Made by a program: the position numbers and the translations under genes. Of a stretch of 64,000 bases of DNA, positions 9,724 through 17,703 are shown one piece after another. How positions within the stretch are numbered: the first letter of the stretch is position 1; the number at the start of each line of letters is the position of its first letter. Source of the DNA: Arenimonas sp049195245 (GTDB taxonomy: Bacteria; Pseudomonadota; Gammaproteobacteria; Xanthomonadales; Xanthomonadaceae); the NCBI RefSeq assembly GCF_049195245.1, contig NZ_JBMIRR010000027.1:992001-1056000 (forward strand), in the 5' to 3' direction. The notes under the pieces are model-generated. The model ran no database searches and was not told the origin of the DNA. It saw only the letters and a list, made by a program, of their open reading frames with translations.

Positions 9724-9752
9724 TTGTGGAGGGGTGCCGCGGGGCCCATACT
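9724..9752 (+). promoter_or_regulatory. Putative ssrA promoter
   Basis: TTGTGG is followed after 17 bases by CATACT (four of six matches to TATAAT), giving a start site about 30 bases before the mature tmRNA 5' end. The -35 box is weak. The precursor would need 5' processing, as is known for tmRNA. Confidence 0.4.
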
Positions 9753-9789
9753 TCGGGCATCGGTTGATCGATGTGTTTCCGACGTTTCC

Positions 9790-10141
9790 GGGGGTGTCCT
9801 GGCTTCGACGGGGGTTGCAAAGTCGACTGGTGCATGCCGAGGGGGTAGCTTTCCTCGTTAATCCAGCTGCAAAACTTGGTTGCCAACGACGACAACTACG
9901 CTCTCGCCGCTTAAGGCGTAAGCCCCGAACCCACTTGTGCCCGTGCTCGTGGATGTAGGGTCATTATCACGGAACAGCTTTCGGCGGCGACCCGCCAACC
10001 GGAAGTGAACTTAGCGGGTGTGGACGACGGTGTGCCTCGCACGTTGTGTTGCCGTCGTACGAGAACTAACAACGAGCTAAGCATGTAGTACCGGAGATGG
10101 CGTGCTCTCGGACGGGGGTTCAACTCCCCCCACCTCCACCA
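9790..10141 (+). ncRNA. ssrA: Transfer-messenger RNA (tmRNA)
   Basis: One-piece tmRNA of 352 nt that rescues stalled ribosomes with SmpB. The 5' end GGGGGTG pairs with CACCTCC near the 3' end to form the 7-bp acceptor stem (one G-U pair), and the 3' CCA is encoded. The start has the conserved TGGCTTCGACGGGGGTTGC; the T-arm GGACGGGGGTTCAACTCCC is intact. The tag frame at 9882-9914 reads A N D D N Y A L A A then TAA, one Glu-to-Asp change from E. coli ANDENYALAA. The last 15 bases are repeated at 12276-12290, marking integration of an island at this gene. Confidence 0.97.
10127..10141 (+). repeat. Left attachment site (attL) of tmRNA island
   Basis: CCCCCACCTCCACCA, the 3' end of ssrA, occurs again at 12276-12290 in the same orientation. 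Tyrosine recombinase islands commonly insert here and regenerate the gene end. The following 85 bases also resemble those after the second copy. Confidence 0.8.
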
Positions 10142-10172
10142 AAAACGGACTTGCCAGAGTCCAAGAAAGTCC

Positions 10173-10200
10173 AGAAACCCCGGGGAAACTCGGGGTTTCT
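10173..10200 (+). terminator. Hairpin downstream of ssrA
   Basis: A 10-bp perfect stem AGAAACCCCG/CGGGGTTTCT with loop GGGAAACT lies 32 bases after ssrA. There is no long T-run, only the TTTCT inside the stem. It is related to the hairpin at 12326-12345 after the second att copy, both preceded by AAGTCCAG, so it is probably the island-side version of the ssrA terminator. Confidence 0.6.
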
Positions 10201-10229
10201 GCATTTCGGGGGTCCATCGGAGTCCGGGG

Positions 10230-10616
10230 GTGTCCGACGAGGACGAGGGCGAAGACGAGAGCTGGGCGGCCTACTACGCGCTGCGCGTCTTCGCCTGTCA
10301 GTTCTACGGCATCCCGCTGGCGCATGACCTGCTGGGTTCGAAGTACGGATACCGGGCCACGCCGGCGCAGGCGATGGGCGAAGCGTTCGACCGGGTGGCG
10401 GACGATGCCATCACGCTCCTGGGCGGCGATGAGGTTGGTGCTCGCAAGGCAGCGCGAAACGCGGTCAACGCGGTCGGCTACGCCACCGGCCTGCCGCTGG
10501 CCGGGCCGTGGAAGCACATCGATTAACTGTGGCGCGTGTACGAGGGCGAGGAAGAGCCGGAGACGATCCCGGAGTTCGCTGCGGCCGCGCTCACCGGCAA
10601 GCGGGAAGAGAGTTAG
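10230..10616 (+). pseudogene. Broken phage-like gene fragment
   Basis: A GTG-initiated frame codes for 98 residues (VSDEDEGEDESWAAYYALRV...GLPLAGPWKHID) and stops at a TAA (10524-10526). The same frame then continues at once with LWRVYEGEEEPETIPEFAAA and ends at a TAG at 10614-10616. The continuation keeps the coding character, so the TAA looks like a nonsense mutation, perhaps of a Tyr codon. The beginning sits directly after the attL-side repeat, with no clear ribosome-binding site. I read it as the C-terminal remnant of a larger, probably phage-derived protein cut off by the island boundary. No domain is recognised. Confidence 0.6.
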
Positions 10617-10678
10617 GGATCCAGGGTAAGGGTAGGAACCGGGGCACGCCCCGCCTTCGGGCGGGGCCACTGATGAAT

Positions 10679-11209
10679 CTATTCACCAGCCGGGCGATCT
10701 GCTTCAATTTCCTGGCGCGTCGGCTTGGCAATACGTGCGCGGATACCGCGTGGCGCGTTCGCGGTGTAGAGGATTACCCAGACGCGCCAACCCGATTCCT
10801 CGCAGAACTTTTCGACCTCGCTCCAATCGACCATCCCCTGCCACACAGCGCCGGCATCAAGCGGCGATGGCACTGCTTGTCGCTGGCCTGGGATCGCGGG
10901 GTTGGGAACTATCGCGCCCTTAGCTGCCCTCCGCCGCAGAAATCGCCACCACCACAAGCGCCCGGTATACGCGACCAGTCCCAAGTTTGTAACAGTAGTA
11001 GCCCGATCACCTGTATTGCTCGCGCTTACAAATAGGAACCGGTCGTTGGGATTGGCCAGAGGATTATTGAAGATCATCCCTCGAGACATGAGGCTGATTC
11101 GAATCCGAGGCCCAGACGTCCACCACCGAAGGACATCCAGCCCAACAGCCACGCTCGCAACGATCGCGGCGTAGATCGCGAGTGCGGTTTGCCAGGTAAC
11201 GTGATCCAC
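10679..11209 (-). CDS. Unknown single-pass membrane protein in island
   Basis: I do not recognise this protein. A GTG start at 11209 (176 residues) is preferred because AAAGGGG lies six bases upstream; an ATG 27 codons earlier gives a poor N-terminus. It has one N-terminal membrane helix (WQTALAIYAAIVASVAVGLDVL) and then about 145 soluble residues rich in alternating hydrophobic residues (FVSASNTGDRATTVTNLGLV), suggesting a beta-sandwich, with a Trp-rich stretch GRLWWWRFLRRR. Codon use is less G+C-biased than in the flanking core genes, which fits acquisition with the island. Confidence 0.6.
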   Translation of the reverse strand: MDHVTWQTALAIYAAIVASVAVGLDVLRWWTSGPRIRISLMSRGMIFNNPLANPNDRFLFVSASNTGDRATTVTNLGLVAYTGRLWWWRFLRRRAAKGAIVPNPAIPGQRQAVPSPLDAGAVWQGMVDWSEVEKFCEESGWRVWVILYTANAPRGIRARIAKPTRQEIEADRPAGE

Positions 11210-11401
11210 TTCGATCCCCTTTCCGACTACGAAGGATGCCACCAGCGTCAGCGAGCGTTGGAGGTCAGGCGCAGGGCCAACTGCTAGCATGGCCCAGCGC
11301 GCCCGGGTGGGCTACCGCGGGTGCCCAACTCGGCTTCGGCCGTGCGGCCCTGCCCTATGGAGACCCCGGGCGCGCCCTCGCCCGCGGCACTGCCTGAGGG
11401 G

Positions 11402-11554
11402 CTACCTGGTTCGCGGCTTGCCCTTCCCCTTGCCAACCCAGGGCAGCTCATCCTTTACCGGGGACGGGCGCGGGATCTCCACGCCTTCAGGGAATGGGAA
11501 CGGCTGCTGGTACGTCGGGATCACCGGGTCCCGCGGCGGTTTGGGCTTTTCCAT
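11402..11554 (-). CDS. Small proline-rich protein (50 aa)
   Basis: A 50-codon frame on the minus strand from ATG (11554) to TAG (11402). It begins MEKPKPPRDPVIPTYQQPFP, continues FPEGVEIPRPSPVKDELPW and ends VGKGKGKPRTR. Twelve of the 50 residues are proline and the tail is basic, with no membrane segment. The even, non-random composition and its place in the island suggest a real small gene, but the ribosome-binding site is weak and I know no family for it. It lies between the two unknown membrane-protein genes. Confidence 0.45.
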   Translation of the reverse strand: MEKPKPPRDPVIPTYQQPFPFPEGVEIPRPSPVKDELPWVGKGKGKPRTR

Positions 11555-11635
11555 GCCGGCAGGATATAGCCCGGCGGCTCACCGGTTGAGACGAGCGGGT
11601 ACACTGAGGTCCGGCCCCTGGGGAGGAGCGGCGCT

Positions 11636-12202
11636 GTGAGCGAAGAGATGGATCCACCACCGGTAGTTCCGAAGAAGTCCATTAAGGAACTTACGGCTGA
11701 CGTCGGCATTTTGGTGCGATGGGCTCAGGAGCAGCAGGCCGGTTTCATACCCGAGACTGTTAAGCGGGTCACCGCTCTCGAAGAGGCCAGGATGGACGTT
11801 GAGATCGAAGAGGCCAAGAAGGTCTTGGTTGATCTCTTGAAGCACGTCAAGGGCTACACCAATCTGATCCTAGCGCTTGGATACGGCGGCATTCTGACGA
11901 TTTGGAGTAACTCAGCTGAAATCATGTTGCCTGCCGCATTCGCGGGATGTGGGGCGGCGGTGATACTTTCGCTATTGATCTTCATCTGCAGCGAGATCGC
12001 CCAGACGAGATTGATCGTGAAGTCGATGCGAAACCCGATTGCAGAAATACCTGAGAAGTCGAAGTTGGCGAGTGCTCGCGCGGACAAAATATCGAATGCC
12101 ACCTATTGGCCGATCCTGATTCTGGGATTCGGTGGCGGCTTCACAATGTTCCTCTGCTACGTCGGCGCATTGATCCGAGAGGCAGTGAAGGCATGGGGGT
12201 AG
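11636..12202 (+). CDS. Unknown island protein with three membrane helices
   Basis: A 188-residue protein starting at GTG, with GGGGAGGAG eight bases upstream. The N-terminal 70 residues are charged and helical, probably a coiled coil (ETVKRVTALEEARMDVEIEEAKKVL). Three hydrophobic segments follow at about 72-91, 96-119 and 157-180, the last two separated by a short basic and helical loop (RNPIAEIPEKSKLASARADK). Codon use is clearly less G+C-rich than in the neighbours. No known family is recognised. The shape resembles small membrane effectors of phage or defence islands, but that is only an analogy. Confidence 0.65.
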   Translation: MSEEMDPPPVVPKKSIKELTADVGILVRWAQEQQAGFIPETVKRVTALEEARMDVEIEEAKKVLVDLLKHVKGYTNLILALGYGGILTIWSNSAEIMLPAAFAGCGAAVILSLLIFICSEIAQTRLIVKSMRNPIAEIPEKSKLASARADKISNATYWPILILGFGGGFTMFLCYVGALIREAVKAWG

Positions 12203-12275
12203 ATCTGGGGGTACGGCCGCGCCCTGCCTGGCTGAAACCCGCGCAGTTTGGCCCTCCCGGACAGCATTTCAGTGG

Positions 12276-12290
12276 CCCCCACCTCCACCA
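12276..12290 (+). repeat. Right attachment site (attR) of tmRNA island
   Basis: CCCCCACCTCCACCA repeats the last 15 bases of ssrA, 2149 bp downstream. The original chromosomal ssrA terminator appears to follow it (12326-12350). No integrase gene lies between the two copies. Confidence 0.8.
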
Positions 12291-12325
12291 CACCACGGCC
12301 CTGCCAGGGGCCGGCAAGTCCAGGA

Positions 12326-12350
12326 ACCCCGCAGCGATGCGGGGTTTTTG
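12326..12350 (+). terminator. Original ssrA-type terminator after attR
   Basis: An 8-bp stem ACCCCGCA/TGCGGGGT with loop GCGA is followed by TTTTG. It is preceded by AAGTCCAGGA, as the hairpin after ssrA is, and is probably the ancestral terminator of ssrA displaced by the island. Confidence 0.75.
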
Positions 12351-12424
12351 CGTTTCCGGGGGACTCCGTGGACAGGCGTTTCGGCCAGGAATAGGCTGCT
12401 CGCGACAGCCCTGGGGAGCAGGCC

Positions 12425-13291
12425 ATGTCCGACCCGTTGCCGGTGCCGCGCAGCCTGCCGCTGCGTATCCTGCAGTTTCCGCTTGTGCGGCTGGTGCTGC
12501 TGGCGGTGTGCCTGCTTTACCTGATGGCGCTCAGCGGCGCGGTCCAGGAAAAGTTCACCGACGCGCCGCTGACGGGGCTGGGCCTGGTGGCCGTCCTCGC
12601 CGGTGCGGCGCTTGCCGTGTACAGCGCGCTCGTGCGCCGGATAGAGCGGCGTTCCGTCCATGAGCTCTCCCGCCCCGGCATGGGCCGTGAGCTGGGCATC
12701 GGCATGCTGATCGGTGCGGGGCTTTACACGCTGTGCGTGCTGATACTCATGGCCCTGGGCATCTACCGCATCGATGGCTTCAACCCGGTGTCCTACCTGC
12801 TGCCGGCGCTGGCGATGGCGCTGAGCTCGGGTGTGTTCGAGGAGCTGATCTTCCGTGGCGTGGTGTTCCGCATCCTGGAGGAGTCGCTGGGCGGATGGAT
12901 CGCGCTGGCCGCCTCGTCGCTGCTGTTCGGGCTGGTGCACCTGACCAACCCGCAGGCCACGCTGGAAGGTGCGCTGTTCATCAGTGTCGAGGCCGGCGTG
13001 CTGCTTGCCGCGGCCTACATGCTCACGCGCCGGCTGTGGATGAGCATGGGCTTCCACATGGCCTGGAACTACACCCAGTCCGCGATCTTCTCGGGCATCG
13101 TCTCGGGCACCGAGGCCCAGCCAGGCTTGATCCAGGCCACGATCCAGGGACCGGACCTGCTGACGGGCGGAAACTTCGGGCTCGAGTCGTCCATCATCGC
13201 CTTCCTGCTGTGCACCACCACGGGCGTGGTGCTGCTGTGGATGGCGGCCCGGCGTGGCCGGATCGTGCCGCCGTTCTGGAAGCGTCGCTGA
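12425..13291 (+). CDS. CPBP family intramembrane metalloprotease
   Basis: Polytopic inner-membrane protein of 288 residues belonging to the CPBP (CAAX protease/bacteriocin-processing, Abi) family. The three diagnostic motifs are present: EExxxR (Glu139-Glu140...Arg144 in FEELIFRG), FxxxH (Phe168-His172 in FGLVHL) and HxxxN (His211-Asn215 in HMAWN). About eight hydrophobic segments can be drawn. Family members cleave prenylated proteins or process or resist bacteriocins; the substrate here is unknown. It is the first core gene after the tmRNA island, and 'no gene partner' is evident. Confidence 0.93.
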   Translation: MSDPLPVPRSLPLRILQFPLVRLVLLAVCLLYLMALSGAVQEKFTDAPLTGLGLVAVLAGAALAVYSALVRRIERRSVHELSRPGMGRELGIGMLIGAGLYTLCVLILMALGIYRIDGFNPVSYLLPALAMALSSGVFEELIFRGVVFRILEESLGGWIALAASSLLFGLVHLTNPQATLEGALFISVEAGVLLAAAYMLTRRLWMSMGFHMAWNYTQSAIFSGIVSGTEAQPGLIQATIQGPDLLTGGNFGLESSIIAFLLCTTTGVVLLWMAARRGRIVPPFWKRR

Positions 13292-13485
13292 AGTCGGCGC
13301 CAGGCGGCTGACCAGGACGCCGATGCAGGCAGGACAGCGTTAGGGATACCTGACCAGATTCCCTCGCTGCGCTGCGCCACCCCCCGGCAGCGGGAACAAT
13401 CGGAGCGATGCAGCCTGCACGGTCACGCGCACCAATGGCGTGCGTTCTTGCGGATGCATTCCCCCTCCCCCGCCAAGGACTCCGC

Positions 13486-15087
13486 ATGACCCGTTGCTTC
13501 CGCCTGCTGGCGCCGCTGGTGCTGGCCAGCCTCTCTGCGCTGCCCACGATCGCCCTCGCGCAATGCGGCCCCGACATCGAACTGGGCGGCCGGCAGTACA
13601 TCGTCAAGTTTTCGGGCAAGGTCGCGCCCGCCATGGCGGCGGGCGACCGCTCCTCGCGGGTGAAGCGCGAGATCGGCAGCCAGGCCACGTGGGTGCGCAG
13701 TGGCGCGCTGGGAACCGAGATCGTCCGCATGCCTGCCGTGGAGGGTTTCGTGGGCAGGCACCAGCTGTCGGCGCTGATGGCCCAGGGGCGCATCGAGTAC
13801 ATCGTCGAGGACAAGCGCATGCAGCCGCTGGCCACGCCCAACGACCCGCGCTTCGTCAACCAGTACGCGCTGGCCAATTCGCCGTCGGGCATCTCGGCGC
13901 CGGCGGCCTGGGACCTCGGCACCGGCACCGGCGCGGTCATCGCCATCCTCGACACCGGCATCACCCCGCACCCCGACCTCAATGCCAACCTGGTGGCCGG
14001 ATACGACTTCGTCAGCGATCCCATGGCGGCGCGGGACGGCAACGCGCGTGATGCCAACCCCACCGACGAGGGCACCTGGGTGCGTCGTCCCGGCTGCACG
14101 CCCTACCCGTCCAGCTGGCACGGCACGCACGTGGCCGGCATCGCCGGGGCCGTCTGGAACAACGGCATCGGCATCGCCGGGACCGCCCCCGGCGCACGCA
14201 TCATGCCGGTGCGCGTGCTGGGCGCCGGAGGCGGCGTGTTGTCCGATATCGCGGCGGGCATCACCTGGGCCGCGGGCGGCAGCGTACCCGGCGTGCCCAA
14301 CAACCCCAATCCGGTCGAGGTCATCAACCTCAGCCTCGGCGTCGGCGGGGCCTGCGGTCCGGTCGAACAAGCCGCCATCGATTTCGCGCGAAGCCAAGGC
14401 GTGGTCGTCGTGGCGGCGGCCGGCAACAGCGCGCTCAACGGCTCGTTCTCGCCGGCCTCGTGCAATGGCGTGATTTCGGTCGCGGCCACGCACTACAGCG
14501 GCGGCAGGGCCACCTTCAGCAATTACGGTGCCGACGTGGATATCGCGGCGCCCGGCGTGGAAATCCTGTCGACGATCAACATGGGCGAGACCCGGCCGAC
14601 CACCGGCACCGCCTACGTGCCCTACTCCGGCACCAGCATGTCGGCGCCGCACGTGGCCGGTGTCGTGGCGCTGATGCAGTCGCTCTCGCCGCGCACGCCG
14701 GTCGAGGTCGAGCAGATCCTGGCGGCCACCGCCAAGCCCTTCCCGATGGCCTGCGAGGGCTGCGGCGCAGGCATCGTGAATGCCTTTGGCGCGCTGCAGG
14801 CACTGAGCAACCTGCCGCCCGTTGCCAGCTTTTCCGAAACGCAACCCACCGTCTGCCAGACCGGCGGCAGCAAGTTCACCTACACGTTGACCAGCACCTC
14901 GACCGACCCGGACAACGCCATCGTTTCCCATGTCTGGGACCTGGGCAATGGCGTCACCGCCAGCGGCGTCTCGACCACACTGGTCCGCAATGCGGGGCAA
15001 TGGGGCACGGTCAGCCTGACCGTCACGGATGCGGCCGGCGCGTCCGCCACCACGTCCAGGATCATTGGCTTCACCTGCACGGACTGA
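13486..15087 (+). CDS. Secreted S8 serine protease (subtilase) with C-terminal PKD-like domain
   Basis: Extracellular or periplasmic endopeptidase of 533 residues. The start MTRCFRLLAP is chosen because AAGGA lies just upstream and it opens a Sec signal peptide ending near ALA-Q26. A propeptide-like inhibitor-I9 region follows (YIVKFSGK...). The catalytic triad is Asp156 (AILDTGI), His212 (HGTHVAG) and Ser384 (SGTSMSAPH), with the oxyanion Asn314 (AAGN). The C-terminal 85 residues (ASFSETQPTVC to VTDAAGASATTS) resemble a PKD/Ig-like domain, with cysteines near both ends. Such proteases are common in predatory and polymer-degrading Lysobacter relatives. It stands alone, with no type II secretion genes adjacent. 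Confidence 0.94.
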   Translation: MTRCFRLLAPLVLASLSALPTIALAQCGPDIELGGRQYIVKFSGKVAPAMAAGDRSSRVKREIGSQATWVRSGALGTEIVRMPAVEGFVGRHQLSALMAQGRIEYIVEDKRMQPLATPNDPRFVNQYALANSPSGISAPAAWDLGTGTGAVIAILDTGITPHPDLNANLVAGYDFVSDPMAARDGNARDANPTDEGTWVRRPGCTPYPSSWHGTHVAGIAGAVWNNGIGIAGTAPGARIMPVRVLGAGGGVLSDIAAGITWAAGGSVPGVPNNPNPVEVINLSLGVGGACGPVEQAAIDFARSQGVVVVAAAGNSALNGSFSPASCNGVISVAATHYSGGRATFSNYGADVDIAAPGVEILSTINMGETRPTTGTAYVPYSGTSMSAPHVAGVVALMQSLSPRTPVEVEQILAATAKPFPMACEGCGAGIVNAFGALQALSNLPPVASFSETQPTVCQTGGSKFTYTLTSTSTDPDNAIVSHVWDLGNGVTASGVSTTLVRNAGQWGTVSLTVTDAAGASATTSRIIGFTCTD

Positions 15088-15195
15088 TGCGGCTCCCGGC
15101 CCCCGGCCATCACCGGGGACCGCCGATGTTGCCGCACTGTATTTTCGAGCCGGGGAACGCGATGATCGGGCCCGGAAGCGCGCAAGGAAACCGGC

Positions 15196-16212
15196 ATGAA
15201 TTCCACTAAGAAACGCGCGGGGCTGGTCATCGCCCTGGCAGCGCTGGCAGCCATCGGGTGGCATGCCTTGCGGCCCGGCGCCGCGCCGTCCGCAACGGTG
15301 GAATCGGTGCAGGCGGCGGCGTCGGATGAGCAGGTGCCTGCCGACACAGTGAACTCGCCACCATTGCCTGTTCCTTCAAGCGTGCCGCTGCCGCCGGCCA
15401 GCGCGCCACTGTCGGTGATCGTCGATGATCTCAAGCGCCGCGCCGGCGCAGGCGAAGCCGCGGCAGGCTGCCGGCTCGCCGCGGAGTACACCTATTGCGC
15501 GCAACTTCCCTACCGCCGCAGCGAGTTCGACCGCTGGCTCGAGTCGCGCCAGCAGTCGCTGGAGCGGATCACGGAAGAAACGAGCCGGCAGGGCGTGGCT
15601 GCGATGATCGCGCGCGAAATGCCGGTCTGGGAGCGGCGGCTGCAGGAGCTGGAAGATCATTGCCGCGGCGTCGAGATTCCGGGCGCGCCGCAGATCGCCC
15701 GCACCTGGCGCGCGGCCGCGCTGGCCGGCGATGCGGTGGCGCTGAAGCAGTATGCCAGCGGCAATGCCTTCCGCTGGGGCAGTCTGCTCGATTCGCTGCC
15801 CGAGCTGGGTACCTACCGCGCTGAAGCCGAGCGCCTGGCCACGGTGGCCGCGCAGCGCGGCGACATGGACATGCTGCTGTCGCTGGCCGCGGCCTACGTG
15901 CCCGAGCCGCAGCAGCGCGCTTCGCTGCTGGAGCAGTCGATTTCGCCTGACGGTGCCCGTGCGCTGGCCCTGTACCGCCACATCGAGCGCGCCCTGGTGC
16001 GCAACGGCGGCGAGAACACCCAGGTGGCGATCCAGGTTCGGCAACGGATGGCCAACCTCTCCGCTGGCCTGTCGCCACAGCAGTTGGCGCAGGCCGACGC
16101 CCTGGCCCAGACCATGGCCCGCGACTGGGAGGCACCGACGGTGCGCGGCATGAACCTGCTCAACGCCAGCGGCAACCAGCGCGACGTCGACCGCAGCTGG
16201 CGCGGGCGCTGA
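15196..16212 (+). CDS. Hypothetical membrane-anchored protein, helical repeats
   Basis: Protein of 338 residues of unknown function; AAGGAAAC precedes the ATG. It has a basic N-terminus and one hydrophobic segment (GLVIALAALAAIGWHAL) that is either an uncleaved anchor or a signal sequence, then a Pro/Ala-rich linker to about residue 70. The remainder is almost entirely alpha-helical, with segments such as AARTWRAAALAGDAVALKQYASG and AAQRGDMDMLLSLAAAYV that recall Sel1-like or TPR-type repeats. Four cysteines lie in or near the first repeats (CRLAAEYTYC, HCRG). The final part may bind a partner in the periplasm. Confidence 0.75.
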   Translation: MNSTKKRAGLVIALAALAAIGWHALRPGAAPSATVESVQAAASDEQVPADTVNSPPLPVPSSVPLPPASAPLSVIVDDLKRRAGAGEAAAGCRLAAEYTYCAQLPYRRSEFDRWLESRQQSLERITEETSRQGVAAMIAREMPVWERRLQELEDHCRGVEIPGAPQIARTWRAAALAGDAVALKQYASGNAFRWGSLLDSLPELGTYRAEAERLATVAAQRGDMDMLLSLAAAYVPEPQQRASLLEQSISPDGARALALYRHIERALVRNGGENTQVAIQVRQRMANLSAGLSPQQLAQADALAQTMARDWEAPTVRGMNLLNASGNQRDVDRSWRGR

Positions 16213-16281
16213 CGCAGGCCTGGATCGCCGGGCCTGCGCACGGTCATTGCAGCTTCACCCCCGGTGGGGCAAAACTGGGGC

Positions 16282-17700
16282 ATGAAGACTCCAGAAACCC
16301 TCGACGTCGCCATCATCGGCGCCGGCTCGGCCGGCCTGGCCGCCCTGCGCCAGGTGCGCAAGCGCACCGAGCGCTTCGTGATCATCAACGACGGCCCCTA
16401 CGGCACCACCTGCGCGCGCGTGGGCTGCATGCCGTCCAAGGCCCTGATCGAAGCGGCGCATGCCTTCCACGCACGCAAGCGGCTCGACACCTTCGGCATC
16501 CGTGGCGGCGACCAGCTGCAGGTGGACCTGCCGGCGGTGATGCGGCGGGTACGCGAGCTGCGCGACCGCTTCGTGCGCGGCGTGCTCAAGGCCACCGACA
16601 GGCTGGGCGAGCGCAACCTGCAGGGTCGCGCCCGGCTGCTCGGTCCCGGACGGCTGGTGGTCGGCGACCAGGAACTGCAGGCACGCAAGATCATCGTGGC
16701 CACCGGCTCGCGGCCGATCCTGCCCGACGCCTGGCGCCGCTTCGGTGCCCGCGTGCAGACCACCGACACGATCTTCGAGCTCGACACCCTGCCCCCGCGC
16801 ATTGCGGTGATCGGACTGGGCGCGGTCGGCGTTGAGTTCGCCCAGGCCCTGGCGCAGCTCGGCATCCAGGTCACCGCCTTCGGGCGTGACGACCAGCTGG
16901 CCGGATTGACCGACCCGCGCGTTACGGCCGCGCTGCGCGAGATCCTCGCGCGCGACCTCACCCTGCACACCGGCGAAGACGCGACGCTGCACGAACACGC
17001 CGACGGCATCGCCGTACGTTCCGGCAGCCACGAGTTGGTGGTGGACCAGGTGCTGGTGGCGATCGGCCGCCAGCCCAACCTCGACGGCATCGGCCTGGAC
17101 ACGCTGGGCGTGCCGCTGGACGAACGCGGTCGACCTCCTTACGACCGCACCACCACCCGCATCGGCGACCTCGACGTCTTCCTTGCTGGCGACGTGGATG
17201 GCGGGGTGGCCCTGCTGCACGAGGCCGCCGACGACGGCTACATCGCCGGGTACAACGCCACCGCCGACGACCCCACCTGCTTCACGCGGCGCACTCCGAT
17301 CGGCATCGTGTTCGCCGAGCCCGGCGTGGCCTCGATCGGCCAGCGCCACGCCGACCTCGCGCAGGGCGAGTTCTTCGAAGGCGAAGTGGATTTCAGCGAT
17401 CAGGGCCGCTCGCGCGTGGCCCAGCTCAACGAAGGCCTGCTGCGCGTCTACGCCGCCCGCGACAGCGGCAAGCTGCTGGGTGCGGAAATGTGCGCACCGG
17501 CCGCCGAGCACCTTGCGCACCTGCTGGCGCTGGCCATCGGCCAGGGCCTGGGCGTGCACGACCTGCTGCGCCTGCCCTTCTACCACCCGGTGATCGAGGA
17601 AGGCCTGCGCACGGCCCTGCGCGACCTGGCCGGTCACTACCCGATCGACCACTCCGACCTGGCGGCGTGCGCGCCCTTCAAGGCCGAGGCGCTGGACTGA
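16282..17700 (+). CDS. Dihydrolipoyl dehydrogenase-like flavoprotein
   Basis: Pyridine nucleotide-disulfide oxidoreductase, 472 residues from the ATG (a GTG six codons earlier is possible). FAD-binding IIGAGSAGLAAL (11-22), redox-active Cys44-x4-Cys49 (GTTCARVGCMPSK), NAD(P)-binding IAVIGLGAVGVEFA and the second FAD motif VFLAGDVDGG are all present, as is the C-terminal dimer-side YHPVIEEGLR with the His-Glu pair. This fits lipoamide dehydrogenase, which regenerates oxidised lipoamide in 2-oxoacid dehydrogenases. No E1/E2 genes are adjacent, so it could be a stand-alone paralogue with a different disulfide substrate. It converges with msrB. Confidence 0.88.
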   Translation: MKTPETLDVAIIGAGSAGLAALRQVRKRTERFVIINDGPYGTTCARVGCMPSKALIEAAHAFHARKRLDTFGIRGGDQLQVDLPAVMRRVRELRDRFVRGVLKATDRLGERNLQGRARLLGPGRLVVGDQELQARKIIVATGSRPILPDAWRRFGARVQTTDTIFELDTLPPRIAVIGLGAVGVEFAQALAQLGIQVTAFGRDDQLAGLTDPRVTAALREILARDLTLHTGEDATLHEHADGIAVRSGSHELVVDQVLVAIGRQPNLDGIGLDTLGVPLDERGRPPYDRTTTRIGDLDVFLAGDVDGGVALLHEAADDGYIAGYNATADDPTCFTRRTPIGIVFAEPGVASIGQRHADLAQGEFFEGEVDFSDQGRSRVAQLNEGLLRVYAARDSGKLLGAEMCAPAAEHLAHLLALAIGQGLGVHDLLRLPFYHPVIEEGLRTALRDLAGHYPIDHSDLAACAPFKAEALD

Positions 17701-17703
17701 GGC

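Noticed and set aside
11210..11401. Plus-strand frames between the two membrane-protein genes
   Set aside because: They have no ribosome-binding site and overlap the minus-strand small gene region; composition is not protein-like.
10142..12275. Integrase or recombinase gene for the tmRNA island
   Set aside because: No frame in the interval shows the R-H-R-Y pattern or a length suitable for a tyrosine recombinase.
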